This document shows positions 57,425 through 64,000 of a stretch of 64,000 nt of DNA, piece by piece. The DNA comes from Bifidobacterium sp. (GTDB taxonomy: Bacteria; Actinomycetota; Actinomycetes; Actinomycetales; Bifidobacteriaceae). Where the stretch lies: contig JAGGHK010000001.1 in assembly GCA_024104275.1 (NCBI GenBank), forward strand, positions 682,001 to 746,000, written 5' to 3'. Both the position numbers and the translations under genes were made by a program. The notes below the pieces were generated by a model. It was given only the letters and a program-made list of their open reading frames with translations, had not been told where the DNA came from and ran no database searches. How positions within the stretch are numbered: the stretch's first letter is position 1; the number at the start of each line of letters is the position of its first letter.

Positions 57425-58723
57425 TTATTCACCGTTACGCACGAACAAAGCCACCGTTTCGACGTGGTGGGTCATCGGATAGATGTCGAACGCCTGAATC
57501 GATTTCAAAGAATAGCCCAGCTTGGTCAGCGTGGCGGTGTCGCGCGCGAGGCTGGTCGGATCGCAGGCGATATAGATGATGGAGTGTGTTCCGGCCTCGG
57601 CGAGCTGGCGGCAGACCTGCGCCTTGGCACCGGCACGGGGCGGATCGAGCACGACGACGTTGGGATCGGCCAGTTCTTCGGGCACACGGCGCAGGCAGTG
57701 CGAGACGTCTCCTTGCATCACGGTGACGTTGGCATCCTTGGCGATATGCAGGTTGCGTTCGGCGTTGCGCACCGCCATGCGACCACCTTCAACCGACAGC
57801 ATCTTGGTGTGGGCGAAGGTCTTGGCCAGCGGAACTGTGAAAAGGCCGGAACCGGAGAACAGATCCCAGAGCATGGCAGACTGCACGCCGGAAAGCTCCT
57901 GGCTCACCAAACGCATGACATATTTGACCAACGTGGGCGGAGCCATGCGATGGACCTGCCAGAAGCCGTCGGCCTCAACGCCGTACTTGTAGCGTTTGCC
58001 GTCTGCGTCCACGACTTCCTTGAGCCGCTTCTGCCCGGCGTGGAGGTGACCGTCGACCGTGATGGCAAAGTTATCGCCAATGGCCTCAAGCAACGCTTTG
58101 CTGGAAGCGCGAGAAGTGTGGATATCACGCGGCTCCGGCACGGCAACACGGATTTTGGCACCGGGTTCGAATTGCTCGTCCCAAAGCTTCCGGTCACGGG
58201 CGACGGCGAGCAGCGCACGGGTGGCCAACGGCATCGTGTCGATGCGGACGCGGGTATGCGAGGCACGGCGGCGCATCGAGACCCGACCTTCCTCGTCGGC
58301 GATCAGCTCGATACGGGTGCGCCAGTGCAGGCCCTTCTCATCTACGTCACCGTCCATACGCGCCACCGGCACATCGTCGATGTCTAGATGGCCCATACGA
58401 CGCATCTGGTCGGTAATGACCGCGGATTTCCACTTCAATTGCCCCGGCAGCGAGACGTGAATCAAATCGGCACCACCGACCCCTCCGCCTTGCGCCAGCG
58501 GTCCAGCTAACGGCCAAAGCGGCTCAACGCGATCCTCTGAAGGCTCGACCACGTCGACCACCTCGCCGGTCCAGAAACGGTCGTCGCGATTGTGGGGCTC
58601 GTCCAGCTCGATGGTGTCGAGTTCACCGGGCAGCGCGAAACGCACGAACACCACCCGTCCGTCGATATGGGCGACGCAACGCCCTTGGTCGGCGTAACGC
58701 TCGATACGTACTGTGGCTTGCAT
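57425..58723 (-). CDS. TrmA-family class I RNA (uracil-5-)methyltransferase-like protein
   Basis: S-adenosylmethionine-dependent RNA methyltransferase. The N-terminal TRAM-type OB fold starts MQATVRIERYADQG. The catalytic part has LWDLFSGSGLFTVPLA, VVLDPPRAGA and YIACDPTSLARD with the catalytic cysteine. 432 aa. No N-terminal 4Fe-4S cysteine cluster is evident. Whether the target is tRNA or rRNA cannot be told. AGAGG precedes the ATG. The downstream lipoprotein gene is probably co-transcribed. In many Actinobacteria this gene lies near DUF3159 and DUF3710, as here. Confidence 0.85.
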   Translation of the reverse strand: MQATVRIERYADQGRCVAHIDGRVVFVRFALPGELDTIELDEPHNRDDRFWTGEVVDVVEPSEDRVEPLWPLAGPLAQGGGVGGADLIHVSLPGQLKWKSAVITDQMRRMGHLDIDDVPVARMDGDVDEKGLHWRTRIELIADEEGRVSMRRRASHTRVRIDTMPLATRALLAVARDRKLWDEQFEPGAKIRVAVPEPRDIHTSRASSKALLEAIGDNFAITVDGHLHAGQKRLKEVVDADGKRYKYGVEADGFWQVHRMAPPTLVKYVMRLVSQELSGVQSAMLWDLFSGSGLFTVPLAKTFAHTKMLSVEGGRMAVRNAERNLHIAKDANVTVMQGDVSHCLRRVPEELADPNVVVLDPPRAGAKAQVCRQLAEAGTHSIIYIACDPTSLARDTATLTKLGYSLKSIQAFDIYPMTHHVETVALFVRNGE

Positions 58724-58916
58724 GTTGACCTCTGCTTCTAAAAATTCAATAACGTCACGGAAAATATGAGCTTCCGTGTCTAACCATTCATTTTGTGTGG
58801 CATATTGCCGCCGATGGTGATGAGTATCGAACCGGCATATCCCTACGACTGGAATCTCAGTCTATCGTTCACCCTCGCCCACGGTTTTCATTCCCTCGAC
58901 CGCTTTCGCGACAATC

Positions 58917-59762
58917 TTAGTTCACCGCATCCGTAACGGTTGCTGCCTTCGCGTCGCCGGCAATGCCTTCATTTTGGACATGAACACTGGTATTGATATC
59001 GGCTTTGCCGTCATCTGCTTTTGCACTTGCGTCTACCGCGACTGCGTTATCATCACCATCTTCACCGTCGCTGTCTTCCGACTTGAATTTGAGATGGTGC
59101 CTCATCGGGTCGGCAATCAGCAGATACGAAACCCAGATGGCCAACGCCCAGAACGGCAGGCCCATCAAAAGACGCGTCGTACCGAGCCAAGTGACGTGGT
59201 TGGTGAGGTAAAGCGGCACCTGCACCACCAGCCGCAGGGCGAAGACGCCGATCCACATCCCCGTGACGATGTCGTAGACGCGCATAAGCTTCTTGTCGCC
59301 GCGCCAATCGGCCAGCCAAGCACGGAAGTGCTCAGTTGGCAGGGAACGGATGAACTCGACCAAGAAACCCACCCCGGGCACACGGATGGCAAGTGTGATG
59401 GCCAGCACCACAATATAGATGCTGTTGGTAAGGAACCCGTACATGTAGTAGTTGCGGGCCTCGTGCGTGTTCCACGCCCAGATCAGGCAGATGGCGATGG
59501 AAATCAGCCCGGCCAGTGCGCCGAGCACGGTCTGGCGTTGGATGAGACGCACGACGACCAACAGCACGGCCAACACCGCCGAAACGATGATGGTCGCCTT
59601 GAGGTCGGAGGTGATGACGAACATAACCACAAAGACGAAACCAGGCAACATCGATTCGACGATGCCGCGTACGCCCCCGATGGCGTCAATGACGGAAAAA
59701 TCCTCGCCGTTTCCAGCTGCCGCCAGCGCTGCGAATCCTTGACGTTTTTTGGTGTCGGCCAT
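58917..59762 (-). CDS. DUF3159 membrane protein
   Basis: 281 aa actinobacterial integral membrane protein of unknown function. The N-terminus has a short charged head (SVIDAIGGVRGIVESMLPG), then six or so hydrophobic helices, and ends with an Asp/Glu/Ala-rich tail (about 225-281). FRAWLADWRGDKKLMRVYDIVTGMW is the family's central loop. AGGAC precedes the ATG. Confidence 0.85.
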   Translation of the reverse strand: MADTKKRQGFAALAAAGNGEDFSVIDAIGGVRGIVESMLPGFVFVVMFVITSDLKATIIVSAVLAVLLVVVRLIQRQTVLGALAGLISIAICLIWAWNTHEARNYYMYGFLTNSIYIVVLAITLAIRVPGVGFLVEFIRSLPTEHFRAWLADWRGDKKLMRVYDIVTGMWIGVFALRLVVQVPLYLTNHVTWLGTTRLLMGLPFWALAIWVSYLLIADPMRHHLKFKSEDSDGEDGDDNAVAVDASAKADDGKADINTSVHVQNEGIAGDAKAATVTDAVN

Positions 59763-59904
59763 GTTGTCCTGTTCTGTTTGAAATGTTGAACGCGTGTACG
59801 TTGAATTATTTACTAATAGGTTTATTATCCAAAGTCACCGATACTGGTACGTAATTCGCCGGTCCACCCGCAAAGGCAAACCGGCGAACCGAACGTACGA
59901 TGTA

Positions 59905-60831
59905 TCAGCGCAGTTCCGAGAACATCGGGCCCCGTGAAATCGTGGTCTGTACCTCGGTCTGTTGGTCTGCGACGAACGGGCCGTTGATGCGCTTGGGGAT
60001 CTTGTGGTCCTTGCCGTCCTTGTCGGCCTCCGCCGCGGCTTCGTCGGCCTTGCGACGCTCCTCGGGCGAGACCGGAGCATGCATCGGAATCAGGTCACGC
60101 GGGGCCAGCGGCTCCTCGCCACGGTCAACCACGATATCCGAGAAAAACTGGTTCAACGTCTTGGTCTCCGGGCTTTCCGGGTGGGTGGCGGCGCGACCGG
60201 AGAAGATGCCACGAAGCATCCAACGCGGGCCGTCGACGCCGACGATGCGGGTAATCAGTTTCTTGCCGCCCTTGACAACAACCGGCAGCTTGATCTCGGT
60301 GCCGAAAATGCCCGGTTCCTTACTGGCCTTGGGATTGGCCGCGAGCAAATCCTCGCTCACCCCGTCCCAAAGGCTCAAAGTCTTGGGAGCTGCGAGCGCC
60401 TCGATCTCAAGGCTGGAAGCCTTGTAGGAGATGGTGCAGCCGAGCACCTGGCCGCTGGCACGGTTGGCCTTGACCCTCAACTCGATGCCTTGAAGGAAAG
60501 GCAGGTAGTATGCACCCATGTCGAGGTAATCGTCGTAATTAGGCGCTTCTTCCTCGTCAATGTCCCACGGCCCGTAGAGCTCGCCACGATCCGGATAGGC
60601 CTCACTCGGTTCGTCTGGAACCTCGTGCTCGTCGGCCGCGTCTTCTTCGCCGGAATCCGCTTCGGTATTCTCGGATTCAGCGTTTTCGGTATCTTTTGCA
60701 ACGGCCGCACCGCTATCAGCACTGTTATCATCGGCCACCGAATCTACAGCCTCGTCCGTTGCCTCGGCCTCTTTTGCCTTGGCTTCATCCTCGTCGTCGT
60801 GCTTCTTTTTGCCGAATCCGAACAATCCCAT
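59905..60831 (-). CDS. DUF3710 family protein
   Basis: 308 aa. The start at 60831 (MGLFGFGKKK) has GAGGA upstream. An acidic, Glu/Asp/Ala-rich stretch (about 10-85) leads into the conserved domain: GPWDIDEEEAPNYDDYLDMG, GIELRVKANRASGQVLG and WDGVSEDLLAANPKASKEPG. No membrane helix or signal. Function unknown. The DUF3159 gene follows it by 142 bases on the same strand. Confidence 0.85.
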   Translation of the reverse strand: MGLFGFGKKKHDDEDEAKAKEAEATDEAVDSVADDNSADSGAAVAKDTENAESENTEADSGEEDAADEHEVPDEPSEAYPDRGELYGPWDIDEEEAPNYDDYLDMGAYYLPFLQGIELRVKANRASGQVLGCTISYKASSLEIEALAAPKTLSLWDGVSEDLLAANPKASKEPGIFGTEIKLPVVVKGGKKLITRIVGVDGPRWMLRGIFSGRAATHPESPETKTLNQFFSDIVVDRGEEPLAPRDLIPMHAPVSPEERRKADEAAAEADKDGKDHKIPKRINGPFVADQQTEVQTTISRGPMFSELR

Positions 60832-60930
60832 AGTTCCTCGTTTCAAAACCTAAAATGATGGTTCAAGCCTATCACCGGGTTACACCTCAGCTTGGCTCAC
60901 ATTTTTTAAACGTCCGAAAAAAATGTGAGT

Positions 60931-61797
60931 CTAAACTTCGTACACCACGCTCAGCGGCGCGTGATCCGACCAGCGGGTGTCATAGGAAGGCGCGCGGTCA
61001 ATATCGAACGAGACGGCCTTTTGCGCCAGTTCCGGCGTGGCCAGCTGGTAGTCGATTCTCCAGCCGACGTTGTTATCGAAGGCGCGGCCGCGCTGGCTCC
61101 ACCAGGTGTAGGGGCCCTGCACATCCCCCGCCAGACTGCGCATCACGTCGACGAAACCACATTGCGCCGGATCGAGCCATTTGTCGACGTAGGCGCGTTC
61201 GGCGGGCAAGAAGCCGGAATGCTTTTCGTTGGCCTTGGCATTCTTGATATCCAGTGGGGTGTGGGCGATGTTCATATCGCCGCACAGCAGCGCCTGACGG
61301 CCGCCCTTTTCCGCCTCATCGCGCAACTGGCCCATGCGCTCGAGCATGCGGTCGAGGAAGCGGTACTTCTGGGTCATCTTGTTGGGGTCATCGGTGTTGC
61401 CGGCGTGTACGTAGACGCTGGCAACGGTCAGTTTCATGCCCTCCGGCGTGGTGACGTCGGCCTCGATCCACCTGCCGGAATCCACGTCGTCGCTCAGATC
61501 CATCAGTCCGTAACGCTGTTCCTCGATTTTCAGGTCCGAAAGCAGCCCGACACCGGCTCGGCCCTTGATACGGCAGACCTCGTCCATGCGACCAAGCCCG
61601 TCGGCGGCTCCGACCTTGCCGGCCTTCTCGTACCCTTTAGCCATGTCGTCGAAAATCGGGTCGATCTCCTCCTGCGGGGCGCGTACCTCCTGCATGCACC
61701 AGATGTCGGGAGTATTGGCCTTCGCCCAGTCGAGGACGCCCTTGCGTTTGGCGGCGCGGATACCGTTCAGATTCGAAGTGGTCACTGTTATGCTCAT
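60931..61797 (-). CDS. xth: Exodeoxyribonuclease III
   Basis: AP endonuclease and 3'-5' exonuclease in base-excision repair. Conserved residues: NLNGIRAA at the start, Glu37 in CMQEVRAP, the active region LCGDMNIAHTPLDI and the C-terminal RWSDHAPLSV with Asp and His. 288 aa. AGGA precedes the ATG. Single gene on the minus strand. Confidence 0.93.
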   Translation of the reverse strand: MSITVTTSNLNGIRAAKRKGVLDWAKANTPDIWCMQEVRAPQEEIDPIFDDMAKGYEKAGKVGAADGLGRMDEVCRIKGRAGVGLLSDLKIEEQRYGLMDLSDDVDSGRWIEADVTTPEGMKLTVASVYVHAGNTDDPNKMTQKYRFLDRMLERMGQLRDEAEKGGRQALLCGDMNIAHTPLDIKNAKANEKHSGFLPAERAYVDKWLDPAQCGFVDVMRSLAGDVQGPYTWWSQRGRAFDNNVGWRIDYQLATPELAQKAVSFDIDRAPSYDTRWSDHAPLSVVYEV

Positions 61798-61866
61798 GGT
61801 TCCTGACGATACACGCTTGCGTGGTCGCAGAGGGCACGATACTACGTTCGTTTACGGAATATGAAA

Positions 61867-61891
61867 ATCCCGCCACGTGTAGTGACGGGAT
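61867..61891 (-). terminator. Terminator of the fused ABC ATPase gene
   Basis: ATCCCGCCAC and GTGACGGGAT pair with one imperfect position around a 5-base loop. On the minus strand TTTTCAT follows. Confidence 0.85.
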
Positions 61892-61960
61892 CAATGAACC
61901 TTCAGATTATTTATTAACGGGCCCGAATCTTACTGATCCAAAGTCCGATTGATGCGAAAC

Positions 61961-63991
61961 TCAGTCCAGACCAAGCTGCAAGTGGCCACCGGGAATAGCG
62001 TCAAGCAAATCCTTGGTGTATTGCTTCTGCGGATGGTCGAAGACCTCGTCGGTGGTGGCATGCTCGACGAGCCGGCCCTTCTGCATCACCACGACCTCGT
62101 CGGCGATCTGACGGACGACAGCCAGATCATGGGTGATGAAGAGGTAACTCAAACCACGCTCGGCCTGCAAGTCGTTCAGAAGCCTCAGCACCTGATCCTG
62201 CACCAGCACGTCCAACGCGGAAACGGCTTCATCACAGACGATGACGTCAGGATTCAACGCCATGGCGCGAGCGACGGCGATACGCTGACGCTGACCACCC
62301 GAAAGCTCGTTCGGATAGCGCTGCATCACCGACTGCGGCATCTCAACCAGGTCGAGCAGCTCTCGGACGCGCTTCTCACGGCTCTTCTTGTCACCAATGC
62401 CATGGATACGCAGCGGCTCCTCGATGGAGCGGTAAATCGAATACATCGGGTCGAGCGAACCGTACGGGTTCTGGAAGACCGGCTGGACATGCCTGCGGAA
62501 ATCGAGAAGCGTTTTGCCTTCAAAGCCGCTGATATCCTTGCCTTCATAGGTCACCGTGCCGCTGGTCGGCTTCAAAAGCTTCAACACCATGTTGGCCACG
62601 GTGGATTTGCCGGAGCCGGACTCGCCCACAATCGCGAGCGTGGTGCCGCGCTTGACCGAGAACGACACATCATCCACGGCCTTGAACATCTCTTTCTTGC
62701 GCGGAAGCTTGAATTCCTTGGTCAAGTGGCTCACCGTGATGATGTGTTCACTCTTCTCAAGCGTTTCCTCGCCCTTGACATGATGTTCCATCAGGGCTTC
62801 GGCGTTTTCGCCGTGCTCCTTGGCGGAGATGATGCGCTGGGAAGCCAGCGACGGGGCAGCGGCCACCAGACGCTTCGTATAAGGATGTTGCGGATGCTGG
62901 AGCACCTCAAGCGACGGACCGGATTCGACGACCTGCCCCTTGTACATGACGACGATCTGCTGGGCGCGTTCGGCGGCCAGACCCAAGTCGTGGGTGATGA
63001 AGAGGACCGCGGTGCCGAGTTCGTCGGTGAGGGCGTGCAAGTGGTCAAGAATTCTCTTCTGCACGGTGACGTCGAGGGCGCTGGTGGGCTCGTCGGCGAT
63101 CAGCAGATCGGGGCGGCAGGCCAGGCCGATGGCGATCAGCGCGCGCTGCAGCATGCCGCCGGAGAATTCGTGCGGATACTGGCGGGCACGAGTCGCGGCA
63201 TCGGGCAGACCGGCTTCTTCCAAAAGACCCGAAATGCGATCGGTCATGGTGCTGCCGAGTACATACTGCTTGGCAATCGCCCATGCCTTGTCGTCGGAGA
63301 CACCAGCCTTGATCAGGTCATCGGCCACGCGCCAACGGGTTTCCGATCCGGGAACCCATTCGGCGGTGAAGTAGTCCATCTTCTTCTTGGCTTTGTCACC
63401 GGTCACACCGGCCTCACTCAGCGCGGCCTGTGCGGCCTTGAGCAGATCGGGAAGCTCCTTGGAACCGATGAAGGTCTCATCGTCCTCGCTTTTGACGGCC
63501 ACCTCGCTGCCGGCCAATGCCTTGGCCAGCTTCGAGCGCTTCTCGTGGGAGATGTCCATGTGGTTGGCCTTCAAGGCCTCTTCCACCTGGGTGCCGATAC
63601 GCCAGACAGGGTTCAGGTTGCTCATCGGATCCTGCGGGACCAGGCCCATCTTGTCGCCGAGAACCTGCTCGTACTGCTTGCGCGTGTAGTGCGAGATTTC
63701 CTCGCCTTCCAGCTTGATGGAGCCGCCCACCACATGGCCGGTGCCGGGAAGCAGACCCAGAACGGCCATGGCCGAGGTTGATTTGCCAGAGCCGGATTCG
63801 CCAACAATCGCCACCCACTGACCCGGGTAGACGTTGAAGGAGGCATCGCGCACCGCGTGCACCGCACGCTTATCGCCGGTGGTGAAGTCGACCTTGAGAT
63901 CCTTGACCTCAAGAATCGGCCCCTGCTCTTTCTGCATTTCGAAGAGTTTTTCGTTCTTTTCGTTCTTGCTATTGCTGTTCATTTCGCTCAT
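61961..63991 (-). CDS. Fused two-ATPase subunit of an oligopeptide/dipeptide-type ABC importer
   Basis: One chain carries both nucleotide-binding domains that are separate in most OppD/OppF systems. Walker A is GESGSGKST in both halves (about 65 and about 450), with signatures LSGGQRQRIAVARAM (second) and FSGGMLQRALIAIGL (first). 676 aa. The first domain has an insert of about 80 residues between its Q-loop and signature (about 125-215), rich in Lys/Ala/Glu. The remaining transporter genes would be beyond the right edge. The substrate is a peptide by homology. The start is 10 bases from the window end. Confidence 0.9.
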   Translation of the reverse strand: MSEMNSNSKNEKNEKLFEMQKEQGPILEVKDLKVDFTTGDKRAVHAVRDASFNVYPGQWVAIVGESGSGKSTSAMAVLGLLPGTGHVVGGSIKLEGEEISHYTRKQYEQVLGDKMGLVPQDPMSNLNPVWRIGTQVEEALKANHMDISHEKRSKLAKALAGSEVAVKSEDDETFIGSKELPDLLKAAQAALSEAGVTGDKAKKKMDYFTAEWVPGSETRWRVADDLIKAGVSDDKAWAIAKQYVLGSTMTDRISGLLEEAGLPDAATRARQYPHEFSGGMLQRALIAIGLACRPDLLIADEPTSALDVTVQKRILDHLHALTDELGTAVLFITHDLGLAAERAQQIVVMYKGQVVESGPSLEVLQHPQHPYTKRLVAAAPSLASQRIISAKEHGENAEALMEHHVKGEETLEKSEHIITVSHLTKEFKLPRKKEMFKAVDDVSFSVKRGTTLAIVGESGSGKSTVANMVLKLLKPTSGTVTYEGKDISGFEGKTLLDFRRHVQPVFQNPYGSLDPMYSIYRSIEEPLRIHGIGDKKSREKRVRELLDLVEMPQSVMQRYPNELSGGQRQRIAVARAMALNPDVIVCDEAVSALDVLVQDQVLRLLNDLQAERGLSYLFITHDLAVVRQIADEVVVMQKGRLVEHATTDEVFDHPQKQYTKDLLDAIPGGHLQLGLD

Positions 63992-64000
63992 CGTGTTTCC

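Overview
The window looks like a chromosomal segment of a Bifidobacterium or close relative. It is moderately high in GC. The neighbourhoods ftsK-pgsA-cinA-clgR-DUF3046-recA-recX, sigA-DUF4192, DUF4193-dut and DUF3710-DUF3159-RNA methyltransferase are typical of Actinobacteria. The genus call is inference from gene content and order; no species is claimed. I saw no tRNA, rRNA, CRISPR array, insertion sequence or prophage.

Layout. 0-2.2 kb: methionine-type ABC importer genes (metN cut by the window start, then metQ). 2.4-6.3 kb: cyclophilin, the long bifunctional Rel alarmone enzyme, dUTPase and DUF4193. 6.4-12 kb: septation protein SepH, a phosphodiesterase-type enzyme and topoisomerase IV subunit A. 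12-24 kb, all on the minus strand: a very large Lhr-type helicase, an MFS transporter, topoisomerase IV subunit B, the primary sigma factor and a DUF4192 protein. 24-29.6 kb: polyprenyl diphosphate synthase, a PASTA Ser/Thr kinase, a PlsC-type acyltransferase and a small membrane protein. 29.7-33.6 kb: secA and the long ribosome hibernation factor. 33.8-34.2 kb: the RNase P RNA gene, covered only by spurious ORFs. 34.2-41.9 kb: recX, recA with a perfect LexA box, DUF3046, clgR, cinA, pgsA and ftsK. 42-45 kb: a divergent Fic protein, miaA and a small alarmone synthetase. 45.2-50.9 kb: a Bax-inhibitor-1-type membrane protein, an endonuclease-fold protein, a DUF5067 lipoprotein-like membrane protein and a histidine kinase/response regulator pair, punctuated by copies of a repeated palindromic element. 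50.9-64 kb: aconitase, a P-type cation ATPase, a small lipoprotein, an RNA methyltransferase, DUF3159, DUF3710, exonuclease III and a fused two-ATPase peptide importer subunit.

Shared themes. Many products serve chromosome upkeep and division (parC, parE, recA, recX, ftsK, sepH, xth, lhr, dut). Others serve stress and growth control (rel, small alarmone synthetase, hpf, clgR, sigA, PASTA kinase) or the envelope (pgsA, plsC, polyprenyl synthase, secA). Many convergent gene pairs share a bidirectional hairpin terminator.

The most interesting non-textbook signals are: a family of about 72-80 bp palindromic repeats between 46.2 and 50.9 kb, one of which supplies the stop codon of a gene; a branched, highly self-complementary recA leader downstream of the LexA box; a Fic protein with two altered active-site positions; and a long acidic insertion in ParE. 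Several starts were moved from the longest ORF because a clear ribosome binding site supports a different codon (MFS transporter GTG, sigA TTG, rel, DUF4192, cinA and others).
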